From positions 62,669-126,668 of the forward strand of contig NZ_STGW01000009.1 in NCBI RefSeq assembly GCF_004912195.1: a DNA stretch of 64,000 nucleotides, given 5' to 3'. Within the stretch, counting starts at the first letter, position 1, and each line of letters starts with the position of its first letter. Positions 17,655 to 27,408 of the stretch are shown here, in pieces. Below the pieces are notes generated by a model that was not told the DNA's origin, made no database searches, and was given only the letters and a program-made list of their open reading frames with translations. The position numbers and the translations under genes were made by a program. The stretch comes from Nocardioides caeni (GTDB lineage: Bacteria; Actinomycetota; Actinomycetes; Propionibacteriales; Nocardioidaceae).

Positions 17655-19096
17655 CGCACGGCCTCCTCGGCGCCGGCGTCGGCGTGGGCGGCGGGGGCAT
17701 AGGGACTCGGCAGGTCGGTGGCGCCTTCACGCCAGCGGCGCGCCATCGAGCGGAGTACGACGACCGCGCCGATGGTCATCGCGGTGTAGACGACGCTGGT
17801 GATCCCGAGCAGCCACCACAGGCTCGCCGTGTAGTCGCCGACGGCCTCGGGCGTGCGCATGACGCCGTAGACGATCCAGGGCTGCCGTCCGACCTCGGTG
17901 GCGATCCATCCGGCCTCGAGGGCGATGACGGCGAGGGGTCCGGCGACGGCGGCGAACCGGAGGAACCACCGGTTCTCGAGCAGGTCGCGGCCGCGTCGGC
18001 GGGCGATCCAGAAGACCACGACGGCGAGCATCAGCAGCGATCCGATCCCGACCATGGTCTGGAACGCCAGGTGGGTGAGGTTGACCGGCGGATGGTCCTC
18101 CTCGGGGATGGTGTCGAGGCCGGGCACGGGCTCGTCGGGCGAGTTCATCGCGAGCAGCGAGCCCAGGCGCGGGATGTCGATGGCCCATTTGACCTCGCCG
18201 TCGACGAGCAGCCCGCCGATCCGTAGGGGTGACGGACTCTCGGTGGTCTCGGCGAGCTCGAACGCCGCGAGCTTCGCGGGCTGCCGCTCGTCGAGACCGG
18301 CGCCGAGCACGTGGCCCATGAACGGCTGCGCGACCGCGGCGACCGAGGCGAAGACGAACGGGACCAGGAAGCCCAGGCGGTGGTGGCGATCGCGACGGCC
18401 ACGGAGCAGGCCGACCGCATAGACGCCGGCGACGCAGAAGCCGGCGACCATGTAGGCGCCGAGCCACATGTGGGCGAACTGCAGGAACGACTGCTGGTTG
18501 AAGAGCACCGCCCACGGCTCGACGTTGGCGACCTCGCCGTCGACGATGTCGAAGCCGACGGGCGCGTTCATCCAGGCGTTGACGGCGAGCACGCAGTAGG
18601 CGCCGATGATCCCGGTGACGGCCATCGGCAGCACCATCAGCACGTGCCGCCTGGGGGGCATCCGGCCCCAGCCGTAGAGGTAGATGCCGAGGAAGATCGC
18701 CTCGAGGAAGAACGCCAGGCCCTCGAATGCGAACGGCAGCCCGAGCACGTCACCGTAGGTCCCCATCAGGCCGGGCCACAGCACGCCCATCTCGAAGCTG
18801 AGCACCGTGCCCGACACTGCGCCGATCGCGAAGAGCACCGCCGAGACCTTCGACCACCGCTTGGCCAGCTCGAGCGCGGTGTCGTCCTTGCGGCGGATGC
18901 CGATGACGTGCATCGCGAAGATCATCGCCGGGAAGGCGACGCCGAAGCAGGCGAGGATGATGTGCCACCCCAGGGACAGCGCCATCTGCTGCCGCGCGGG
19001 CATCAGCCCGGCAGGCTCGGCATCCCCGCTCGCGCTCACGGCGAGCAGATCGGCGAGATCGGTCAGGGCGACGGTGACGACATCAGGAGCCAGCAC
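17651..19096 (-). CDS. cydA: Cytochrome bd oxidase subunit I
   Basis: A 481-residue membrane protein carrying the haems of the bd oxidase. H45 in SLGWHIIL is the expected haem b595/d ligand near the start of the first helix, and H209 in FAHMWLGAYM is the haem b558 ligand. GRQPWIVYG, part of the quinol site region, is present. The N-terminus is about 27 residues longer than the usual CydA, but the only nearby start that keeps spacing to the operator is the GTG at 19096. The Q-loop is of the short kind. A perfect Rex operator lies 17 bp upstream, so expression should rise when NADH is high, as under low oxygen. Confidence 0.95.
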   Translation of the reverse strand: MLAPDVVTVALTDLADLLAVSASGDAEPAGLMPARQQMALSLGWHIILACFGVAFPAMIFAMHVIGIRRKDDTALELAKRWSKVSAVLFAIGAVSGTVLSFEMGVLWPGLMGTYGDVLGLPFAFEGLAFFLEAIFLGIYLYGWGRMPPRRHVLMVLPMAVTGIIGAYCVLAVNAWMNAPVGFDIVDGEVANVEPWAVLFNQQSFLQFAHMWLGAYMVAGFCVAGVYAVGLLRGRRDRHHRLGFLVPFVFASVAAVAQPFMGHVLGAGLDERQPAKLAAFELAETTESPSPLRIGGLLVDGEVKWAIDIPRLGSLLAMNSPDEPVPGLDTIPEEDHPPVNLTHLAFQTMVGIGSLLMLAVVVFWIARRRGRDLLENRWFLRFAAVAGPLAVIALEAGWIATEVGRQPWIVYGVMRTPEAVGDYTASLWWLLGITSVVYTAMTIGAVVVLRSMARRWREGATDLPSPYAPAAHADAGAEEAVR

Positions 19097-19112
19097 CCCT
19101 CGACCGTATCCC

Positions 19113-19130
19113 TTGTGAATGTGTTCACAA
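19113..19130. promoter_or_regulatory. Rex operator upstream of cydAB
   Basis: TTGTGAATGTGTTCACAA is a perfect 7-4-7 inverted repeat identical to the Rex consensus TTGTGAA-N4-TTCACAA. It lies 16 bp before the cydA start codon. Rex releases DNA when NADH is high, so cydAB should be induced when respiration is limited. The rex gene is not in the window. Confidence 0.88.
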
Positions 19131-19159
19131 AGTCGCCGGTGCTGTCATCTGCGCCACAC

Positions 19160-19247
19160 GAGGTGGGACATCTGGCGGCGCGAAGTGGGAGATCTGGCGG
19201 CGCGAGGTGGGACAACGCGTCCCGCGAGATGGGAGCGATCAGCGGCG
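19160..19247. repeat. 22-bp tandem repeat, about four decaying copies
   Basis: GAGGTGGGACATCTGGCGGCGC (19160-19181) is followed by a copy with two changes (19182-19203), then by two weaker copies (from 19204 and 19226) that keep GAGNTGGGA. It lies between cydA and the ACT-GNAT gene; the last copy enters the 3' end of that gene. No function can be read from it. Confidence 0.7.
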
Positions 19248-20129
19248 GAAGTCGTTGAGCGCGATCCGGACGGTGACGGAGTCCCCCGCCATCCGGATCC
19301 GGCCGCGCATGCCGGCAGCCAGCACCATGGGCAGGACGGCCTGCGAGTCCGACGGCGCCGTCAGCACGATCTCGTCGGCACCCTGCGCCCGCGCTGCCCG
19401 CGCGACGTCGGCGAGCAGCCGCGTGCCGACACCCCGGCGCTGCCAGGCCGGGTCGACCCACAGGTCGACCGGCCACGGCTCGTCGGCCGTTTCACCCGGA
19501 GCCACCTCGGCCCGGCCAGCCACCTTGCCGCCTGCCAGGGCAGTGACCGTGCCCGCCGTCGTCGCATAGCTCGGATCGCCCGCGCCGGGGACGTGCGGTG
19601 CTGGCGGGGCCTGCGCATCCAGCACCTCGCCCACGAGCTCCGCGAGCGCGGTCGCCCGGGCCCGCTCGGTCGCGGTGAACGGCGGGTTGCGGCGGATCTG
19701 GATCGTCGCCGAGCCGCCGACCGTCATCTCGAGCACGTCCTCGTCCTCGCCCGACGGCGTCACGTCGGCGTCGAACAGGTGGGCCGCCACGTCCGGGAAG
19801 GTCGCCGGCTGCGCGATGATCGCGCGCACCGCCTGCACGTAGCGCGTGGGCTGGTCCTCCAGGGCGGCGGTGGTGACGGGGATCGCCGAGACCGTCGTAC
19901 CTCCGGCGCTGTCGACAAGCTGACGCAGCTGCTCACCGCGCCAGTCCTGTGGCACCTGGAGCACGAACTCGTCGGTGACCGAGTCGCCGTCGGGAAACAC
20001 CTGCACCGCCTGGATGTTGACGCCCGCGCGCCCACACGCCGCGGCGAGGTCGGCGAGCGCTCCGGGACGATCGGGCAGGCCGGCACGGACTCTCCACAAC
20101 ATGGGTTCACCATGCCAGACGGAGGTCAC
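19239..20129 (-). CDS. ACT domain - GNAT acetyltransferase fusion protein
   Basis: A protein of up to 296 residues with an N-terminal ACT-type domain (about 10-75: LWRVRAGLPDRPGALADLAAA and GVNIQAVQVFPDG, the D-R-P-G turn and N-I glycine-rich strand typical of ACT). A GNAT domain follows (about 160-296), with the acetyl-CoA loop WVDPAWQRRGVGTRLL. ACT domains usually bind amino acids, so the acetyltransferase may be allosterically controlled. The GTG at 20129 gives the longest form; the ATG at 20102 would start at MLWRVRAGL directly before the ACT domain and is equally plausible. Substrate unknown. It stands alone between cydA and groEL. Confidence 0.78.
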   Translation of the reverse strand: MTSVWHGEPMLWRVRAGLPDRPGALADLAAACGRAGVNIQAVQVFPDGDSVTDEFVLQVPQDWRGEQLRQLVDSAGGTTVSAIPVTTAALEDQPTRYVQAVRAIIAQPATFPDVAAHLFDADVTPSGEDEDVLEMTVGGSATIQIRRNPPFTATERARATALAELVGEVLDAQAPPAPHVPGAGDPSYATTAGTVTALAGGKVAGRAEVAPGETADEPWPVDLWVDPAWQRRGVGTRLLADVARAARAQGADEIVLTAPSDSQAVLPMVLAAGMRGRIRMAGDSVTVRIALNDFRR

Positions 20130-20192
20130 CGGGAGCGATCACCGATGTTTCGCCTCGACGCCGAAGTGCCACACCTCGTGGGAGAACGGGAC

Positions 20193-20224
20193 CGGCCCGC
20201 CGCACCAGGAGGTACGACGGGCCG
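20193..20224. terminator. Hairpin downstream of groEL
   Basis: CGGCCCGCCG (20193-20202) and CGACGGGCCG (20215-20224) pair at 9 of 10 positions with a 12-nt loop. It lies 42 bp after the groEL stop, between groEL and the ACT-GNAT gene start, and is a likely terminator of the groES-groEL transcript. Confidence 0.5.
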
Positions 20225-20266
20225 GGCCGTGGTCGCGAGAGGCGACCGGGTGCTGCGGGACGAGGG

Positions 20267-22021
<1,755 letters not shown>

Positions 22022-22024
<3 letters not shown>

Positions 22025-22315
22025 GCCGACGATGGCGAGCACGTCGCGGGCCGAGAGGATGAGGTACTCCTGGCCGGAGTACTTGACCTCGGTGCCGCCG
22101 TACTTGCTGTAGATGACCTTGTCGCCGACGTTCACGTCGAGCGGGACGCGGTTGCCGTTGTCGTCGATGCGGCCGGGACCGATCGCCAGGACCTCGCCCT
22201 CCTGGGGCTTCTCCTTGGCGGTGTCGGGGATGACCAGACCGGAGGCGGTGGTCTGCTCCGCCTCGACGGCCTTGACGACGATCCGGTCCTCGAGCGGCTT
22301 GATGTTGACCGACAC
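22022..22315 (-). CDS. groES: Co-chaperonin GroES
   Basis: A 97-residue heptameric lid for Gro[23 protein letters not shown], the mobile-loop segment [18 protein letters not shown] and [16 protein letters not shown] are typical. The GTG at 22315 is chosen because GGAGGT lies 7 bases upstream; an in-frame start at 22330 would place that site inside the gene. Two CIRCE-type inverted repeats (22395-22421 and 22431-22455) lie upstream, so HrcA is expected to repress groES-groEL until heat or misfolded protein titrates it. Confidence 0.95.
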
Positions 22316-22394
22316 GATGTCGACCTCCACTTTCTAGTGCTGTCGTTACTCCATCCGGGGCGCTGGCGGGCGAGCGCGGGGCTGCCTGCCAGCG

Positions 22395-22421
22395 TTGGCA
22401 CACTCGATGCGAGAGTGCCAG
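22395..22421. promoter_or_regulatory. CIRCE-like element (weaker copy)
   Basis: TTGGCACAC and GAGTGCCAG flank a 9-bp spacer (22404-22412). The arms pair at 7 of 9 positions and match the CIRCE arms TTAGCACTC and GAGTGCTAA well. It is the groES-proximal HrcA site. Confidence 0.62.
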
Positions 22422-22430
22422 CACCGAAAC

Positions 22431-22455
22431 TAGCACTCAACACAATCGAGTGCCA
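22431..22455. promoter_or_regulatory. CIRCE element (HrcA operator)
   Basis: TAGCACTC (22431-22438) and GAGTGCCA (22448-22455) flank a 9-bp spacer, close to the CIRCE consensus. It lies 116 bp upstream of the groES GTG and 70 bp upstream of the divergent exporter gene, so it may act on both. Confidence 0.8.
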
Positions 22456-22488
22456 GAGGAGGGGGACACGGCCTCCTACCAAAGTCGG

Positions 22489-22519
22489 TTGACCCTGAGC
22501 CGGTGGCACCCACTAGCGT
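22489..22519 (+). promoter_or_regulatory. Promoter for a leaderless MMPL transcript
   Basis: TTGACC (22489-22494) and TAGCGT (22514-22519) are separated by 19 bp. The ATG at 22527 begins 7 bp after the -10 hexamer, the spacing of a transcript that starts at its own start codon. No ribosome-binding site precedes that ATG. Confidence 0.6.
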
Positions 22520-22526
22520 GCTGATC

Positions 22527-24671
22527 ATGTTCGGTGCCCTCGGCCGCTTCGTGACCCGTTTCCGCTGGTATGTGATCGCCGCTTGGGTGCTCATCGCCGT
22601 GATCGTGAGCGCCACGGCGCCCGCCCTGGAGTCCACCCAGGACAACTCGGAGTTCCTGCCCGACCACTACGAGTCGATCCAGGCGCTGCAGCTGCAGGAG
22701 GAGAAGTTCTCCGACGCCTTCACGCCCGGAGCGATCCTCGTGATCGAGCGCGAGGACGGCGACGCGCCCACCGCCGACGACCAGGCGCAGGTCGCCACGA
22801 TCGGCGAGGAGCTGGCGCCGAAACTGGGCAAGAAGACCTTCCAGCAGCAGGTCTACGCCGTCGACGAGGCCGGCGAGCCCAACCTCTCCGAGGACGAGAC
22901 CGTGATGTTCGCGGTCATCCCGCTCGCCGACGGCGCCAGCGGCTTCGACCCGCAGGCCTTCGACGACGCCGAGGACCTGCGCGACGAGCTGGAGAAGCTG
23001 ACCGAGGACACCGGTCTGGAGATCCGCGCGACGGGCTCGGTCCCCCAGGGCCTGGACTCGCAGGACTCGAGCGAGAAGACCCTGCAGATCGTCGGCATCG
23101 CCACGGTCGTCCTCATCGTCGGCCTGCTCGCCCTCATCTTCCGCAGCGTGCTCATCTGCCTGCTGCCCGTGGTGGTGGTTGGCGTCGTCTCGGTCATCGC
23201 CACGGGCGCGATCGCCTGGGCCAACGACATCTTCGACCTCAAGGCCGACGCATCGGTCCAGCAGATCCTCATCGTCGTGCTCTACGGCGTCGGCACCGAC
23301 TACATCCTCTTCTTCCTCTTCCGGCACCGCGAGCGCCTTCGCGAGGGCGCCGAGGTCAAGGCCGCGGTCGAGCACAGCATCGACCGTGCCGGTGAGGCGA
23401 TCGCCTCCGCCGGCGGCGCCGTGATCGTCGCGTTCATGGCGCTGATCCTCAGCTCCCTCAGCATCTTCCGGGCGATCGGCCCGGCGCTCGCGATCGCCGT
23501 GTTCATCACCCTGATCGCCGCGCTGACCCTGGTCCCGGCGATCGTGTCCCTCCTCGGCAAGAAGCTGTTCTGGCCGTCCAAGAGTTGGCAGACCGAGCCC
23601 GAGCACGGCACCTTCAACAAGCTCGGCAACCTCGTCGGGCGTCGCCCCGGAGCGACCGCTCTCGCGTCCGGCGGAGCGATGGCCGTGCTCGCGATCTTCG
23701 CCCTCGGCTTCAACCCGTCGTTCGACTTCAACTCCAGCCTGCCCGACGGAGTGGAGTCGACCGAGGCGCTCGAGACCTTCCAGGAGCACTTCTCCGCCGG
23801 TGCCGCGGAGCCCGTCCCGGTGCTCCTCGACGCCGAGGGCGCCGACGTCAGCGAGGACCAACTGACCGACTTCGCCACCGCCCTCGGCGAGGCCAAGGGC
23901 GTCGACCAGGTCGCGGGCCCGGTGCCTTCCGAGGAGGGCGGCGCCTACCAGTTCTTCCTGACCCTGCACGACGACCCGACCTCCGACGCGGCGCAGACCA
24001 ACGTCGGCGGCCCGATCCGCGACGCTGCTCACGACGCAGCACCCGAGGGCACCGAGGCCTACGTCGGCGGCACGCCCGGCATCTTCGCCGACATGTCGAC
24101 GGCGATGGCCCGCGACTACAAGGTCGTCTTCCCGGTCGCCGCGATCGTCATCATGGTCATCCTGGCGCTGCTGCTGCGCAGCCTGGTCGCGCCCTGGTTC
24201 CTGATGGCGGCGGTCGGCCTGGGCTTCGCCGCGACCCTGGGCACCACCGTCATCGCCTTCCAGCACATCGGTGGCGAACCCGGCCTGATCTTCATGCTGC
24301 CGATCTACATCTACCTGTTCGTGACCGCACTCGGCACCGACTACAACATCTTGATGATCGCGCGCCTGCGCGAGGAGGCCCGCGAGGGCAAGGACCCGCG
24401 CGAGGCCGCGCGGCAGGCGGTGACCCACGCCGGGCCCACCGTCGGCGCGGCCGGCATCATCCTCGCCGGCACATTCGCGGCGCTGATGCTCGGCGGCAAC
24501 ACGCTCATCGTGTCGATGGGCTTCGCGCTCGCGGTCGGCATCCTCATCGTCGCGTTCGTCATGTCGCTGTTCTTCACGCCAGCCCTCACGGCACTGCTCG
24601 GGCACGCCGCGTGGTGGCCGGGCCACGCCGACGAGACCGCCGCCCAGCACGAGGAGCGCGTCGGCCACTGA
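22527..24671 (+). CDS. MMPL-family RND transporter
   Basis: A 714-residue membrane protein. One hydrophobic segment (RWYVIAAWVLIAVIVSATAPAL) is followed by a large outer domain (about 35-190), five segments, a second outer domain after FNPSFDFNSSLPDG, and a second group of segments (VVFPVAAIVIMVILALLLRSL onward). This duplicated layout and the segment GTDYILFFLFRHRERLREG near residue 260 and GTDYNILMIARLREEAREG near residue 600 are hallmarks of MMPL proteins, where the conserved GTDY acts in proton relay. It probably exports lipids or drugs. The ATG at 22527 is preferred over the GTG at 22503, which lies inside the promoter. Confidence 0.9.
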   Translation: MFGALGRFVTRFRWYVIAAWVLIAVIVSATAPALESTQDNSEFLPDHYESIQALQLQEEKFSDAFTPGAILVIEREDGDAPTADDQAQVATIGEELAPKLGKKTFQQQVYAVDEAGEPNLSEDETVMFAVIPLADGASGFDPQAFDDAEDLRDELEKLTEDTGLEIRATGSVPQGLDSQDSSEKTLQIVGIATVVLIVGLLALIFRSVLICLLPVVVVGVVSVIATGAIAWANDIFDLKADASVQQILIVVLYGVGTDYILFFLFRHRERLREGAEVKAAVEHSIDRAGEAIASAGGAVIVAFMALILSSLSIFRAIGPALAIAVFITLIAALTLVPAIVSLLGKKLFWPSKSWQTEPEHGTFNKLGNLVGRRPGATALASGGAMAVLAIFALGFNPSFDFNSSLPDGVESTEALETFQEHFSAGAAEPVPVLLDAEGADVSEDQLTDFATALGEAKGVDQVAGPVPSEEGGAYQFFLTLHDDPTSDAAQTNVGGPIRDAAHDAAPEGTEAYVGGTPGIFADMSTAMARDYKVVFPVAAIVIMVILALLLRSLVAPWFLMAAVGLGFAATLGTTVIAFQHIGGEPGLIFMLPIYIYLFVTALGTDYNILMIARLREEAREGKDPREAARQAVTHAGPTVGAAGIILAGTFAALMLGGNTLIVSMGFALAVGILIVAFVMSLFFTPALTALLGHAAWWPGHADETAAQHEERVGH

Positions 24672-24696
24672 TCCTGTGGCCTGACAGGATCGGGGC

Positions 24697-25872
24697 GTGG
24701 ACCTCGACACCTTCCGCTGGCTGCTGACCGACGACGGCCAGGCCCTGCTGGCGGAGGCGACCACGCTCGTCGCCTCGGGCACGGACGCCCTGGCCGCCGG
24801 CTCCGCCCTCCGTCGTACGACGACAGGCGACCGGGCGGCCGCGACACTCACCCAGGTGGAGCTGCGGGCGCGGGGCGAGGCAAAGCTCGGCCCGGACGCC
24901 GCGCGGATGTACTTCACGCCCGACGGACTGGAGCAGTCGACCCGTCGCCGCGTGGCCGATCACCGGGCCGGGCGGGCAGCGGCGTTCGGCGCCGGCACGC
25001 TGATCGACCTCGGCTGCGGGATAGGGGGCGACCTGCTCGCCGCCGCCCGGGCCGGGATCGTGGTCGCGGGCGTCGACCTCGACCCCGTGCGGGTGGCGAT
25101 CGCGGAGGCCAACCTCGCCGCACTCGGACTTCCCGGAGCCGTGCAGGTGGCCGACGCGACCACGCTCGACCACTCCGGCTTCGACCTCGCCTATGCCGAC
25201 CCCGCCCGCCGTTCGGGCGCCGGGCGCAGCTTCCGCGTCGAGGACTGGACACCCCCGTGGAGCTGGGTGGAGCAGGTGCTGGCCCGTGACGCGTGCGTCA
25301 AGGTCGCTCCGGGGATCCCCCACGGGCTGGTGCCGGCGGGGGTCGAGGCCGAGTGGGTCAGCGACGACGGCGAGGTGAAGGAGGCGGCGCTCTGGTCAGG
25401 CCGGACCGCCACCGTGGCCCGCCGCGCGACAGTGATCGGCGCCGGCGGCCTGGCGACGCTGACCGACGAGGACGACCCCGGCGCCGGAGCCGTCGGTGTC
25501 CGCGCGATCGGCGCACACCTCTACGAGCCCGACGGTGCGGTCATCCGCGCCGGCCTGGTGACCGCGGTCGCCGCCGGCCTGCACGGCGGACTCCTCGACC
25601 CGCACATCGCCTATGTGACCTCGGACGAGCAGTTCCGCACCCCCTTCGCCCGCGGCTACCGCGTCATCGAGGAGCTCCCCTATCGCGAGAAGCAGCTGAA
25701 GGCGGCGTTGCGCGAGCGCGGCGTCGGCACCCTCACGATCAAGAAGCGCGGCGTGGAGGTGTCACCCGAGGCGCTCCGCAAGCGGCTCGCACTGCAGGGC
25801 GACGCGGAGGCGACCATCGTGCTGACCCGGGTCGCCGGCGAGGGCACCGCGCTGCTGGTCGCACCGCACTGA
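24697..25872 (+). CDS. Class I SAM-dependent methyltransferase with THUMP-like C-terminus
   Basis: A 391-residue protein. Residues about 100-190 form a Rossmann methyltransferase core: LIDLGCGIGGDLLAAARAG is the SAM-binding motif I, VAGVDLDPVRVAIAEANL motif II, and LAYADPARR the acidic D-P-A-R-R motif IV. The C-terminal third (PYREKQLKAALRERGVGTLTIKKRGVEVSPEALRKRL) matches the THUMP-like domain often joined to this core in actinobacteria, hinting at an RNA target. The substrate is not known. The GTG at 24697 lies 25 bp after the exporter stop, so the two may be cotranscribed. Confidence 0.85.
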   Translation: MDLDTFRWLLTDDGQALLAEATTLVASGTDALAAGSALRRTTTGDRAAATLTQVELRARGEAKLGPDAARMYFTPDGLEQSTRRRVADHRAGRAAAFGAGTLIDLGCGIGGDLLAAARAGIVVAGVDLDPVRVAIAEANLAALGLPGAVQVADATTLDHSGFDLAYADPARRSGAGRSFRVEDWTPPWSWVEQVLARDACVKVAPGIPHGLVPAGVEAEWVSDDGEVKEAALWSGRTATVARRATVIGAGGLATLTDEDDPGAGAVGVRAIGAHLYEPDGAVIRAGLVTAVAAGLHGGLLDPHIAYVTSDEQFRTPFARGYRVIEELPYREKQLKAALRERGVGTLTIKKRGVEVSPEALRKRLALQGDAEATIVLTRVAGEGTALLVAPH

Positions 25873-25882
25873 CGGGTGCGGC

Positions 25883-26755
25883 TCACGCCGCGGGCAGCTC
25901 CATGGTCCGGCGCCCCCGCGCCACGACCGCCTGCTCACTGCGGATCACCAGCCGGTGCAGGTCGCCGTTGTCGCCGATCCGGATCCGGTCGGGCACGACC
26001 CGCTGGGACAGCCGCACCCCCGCGGTCACGAGCCGCCACGCCGCCTGGTGGGCGGGAGTCCAGCGCAGGCCGAACAGCTCACGGACCGGACCGGGCAGCA
26101 TCCCCATCACGGCCAGGTTGGTCGCCTTGATGCCGGGCGTCATCAGCCGCGGCACCGGCATGTCGGTGGCAATGGCGCGGCCCACGACCCGGGCCTCGTC
26201 GGTGAGGTGCAGGCGACCCGACGCGTACCAGTCGGCCATCCACTGCTCGAAGTCGGCGGCCGACGCGGGAGCGACCTCGCGCGGCATGCCGAACAGCTCC
26301 CCGAACCGGACCCAGTCGGCCCACAGCTCGTCCTTCTCGCCCGCGGTCAACGGACGGACCAACGTCTCGAACGCGACCCGCGAGGAGTCGGCCAGCATGG
26401 CCATGGTCCACAGCATCAGCTCGGGGTCGAAGGCGTCGTACGGCGTCCCCTTGCCGAACCCGCCCTCGTCGCGGTCGAGCTCGCCCCGCACCTTGTGGTG
26501 CATGGAGTGCACCGCCCGCAGCAGGCGATCGGCCTCGGCCCGCGGCGCGAAGTAGATGGTCTCGAACGCGAGCGCTGTGCGCGCCAACCGCTCGAACGGG
26601 CGCTCCTTCGCCAGCGTCGACTGGGACGTGCCGACGTAGGGCACCGGATGGGTGGCACCGATGATCAGTGCCCGCTGCCCATAGGTCTGGCCCACGGCGC
26701 GATGCGACTGCACGAACCGCAGCATCGATCCCTCGGGGAAGTAGCCGTCGGTCAT
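25883..26755 (-). CDS. Oxygenase MpaB family protein (DUF2236)
   Basis: A 290-residue soluble protein with the DUF2236 pattern: MLRFVQSHRAVGQTYGQRALIIGATHPVPYVG at the start, HSMHHKVRGELDRDEGGFGKGTPYDAFDPELMLWTMAMLADSS in the middle with conserved His and Asp-Pro, then FELFGMPREVAPASAADFEQWM-like sequence. The family includes the MpaB oxygenase of mycophenolic acid synthesis and latex-clearing Lcp-type haem proteins; most members are uncharacterised. The ATG at 26755 follows GAGGAGGCG. It is convergent with the methyltransferase gene (10 bp gap) and upstream of no clear operon partner; the metallo-hydrolase gene ends 35 bp before it. Confidence 0.85.
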   Translation of the reverse strand: MTDGYFPEGSMLRFVQSHRAVGQTYGQRALIIGATHPVPYVGTSQSTLAKERPFERLARTALAFETIYFAPRAEADRLLRAVHSMHHKVRGELDRDEGGFGKGTPYDAFDPELMLWTMAMLADSSRVAFETLVRPLTAGEKDELWADWVRFGELFGMPREVAPASAADFEQWMADWYASGRLHLTDEARVVGRAIATDMPVPRLMTPGIKATNLAVMGMLPGPVRELFGLRWTPAHQAAWRLVTAGVRLSQRVVPDRIRIGDNGDLHRLVIRSEQAVVARGRRTMELPAA

Positions 26756-26790
26756 CCCGCCTCCTCTCGGTTCGCCCACGGTACGCCGGC

Positions 26791-27408
26791 TCAGCGGCCG
26801 AGCGCGGCCGCCTCGGCGCCGATAGTGGTGTCGTCGCCGTGGCCGGTGTGCACGACCGTGTCGTCGGGCAGCGCGAACAGCTTGGCCCGGATCGAGTCCT
26901 CGAGGGTCGGCCGGTCGCTGAACGAGCGGCCCGTCGCGCCGGGTCCGCCGCAGAAGAGCGTGTCGCCGGTGAACACCTGGCCCAGCTCGGATGCATAGAG
27001 GCAGACCGCGCCGGGAGCGTGGCCGGGTGTGTGGAGCACGGTGAGCGTCGTCCCGCCGACGTCGAGGGTCTGTCCGTCCGCGAGGTCGAGATCCCAGAGG
27101 TGGTCGGTGTGGGTGAGCTCCCACAGCGGCCTGTCGTCGGGGTGCAGCAGGATCGGCGCGACGACCTTCTCCCGCAGCGCCGGGGCGACGCGGACGTGGT
27201 CGTCGTGGGCGTGGGTGCACACGATCGCCTTGACCCGGCGCTCACCGACGACGGCGAGGATGTCGTCGACGGAGTGGGGGGCGTCGATGACGACGCACTC
27301 GTCGTCGTCGCCGATCACCCAGATGTTGTTGTCGACGTCGAAGGTCTCGCCGTCGAGGGAGAACGTCCCGGTCGAGACGGCGTGGTCGACCCGCACCTGC
27401 CCGGCCAT
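26791..27408 (-). CDS. MBL-fold metallo-hydrolase paired with mycothiol formaldehyde dehydrogenase
   Basis: A 205-residue metallo-beta-lactamase-fold hydrolase. CTHAHDDHVRVAPAL is the H-x-H-x-D-H metal motif; further ligands are in TPGHAPG, FTGDTLF and TGHGDDT, as in glyoxalase II. The gene overlaps the mscR stop by 1 nt (TGATG). In Mycobacterium (Rv2259-Rv2260) and Corynebacterium the same pair is found, which supports a job in the thiol-dependent formaldehyde route, for example splitting the S-formylmycothiol made by MscR into formate and mycothiol. That step is inference from pairing and fold. Confidence 0.88.
   Translation of the reverse strand: MAGQVRVDHAVSTGTFSLDGETFDVDNNIWVIGDDDECVVIDAPHSVDDILAVVGERRVKAIVCTHAHDDHVRVAPALREKVVAPILLHPDDRPLWELTHTDHLWDLDLADGQTLDVGGTTLTVLHTPGHAPGAVCLYASELGQVFTGDTLFCGGPGATGRSFSDRPTLEDSIRAKLFALPDDTVVHTGHGDDTTIGAEAAALGR

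Noticed and set aside
19160..19247. A short CRISPR array
   Set aside because: The repeats are directly adjacent with no unique spacers and decay quickly; no cas gene is in the window.
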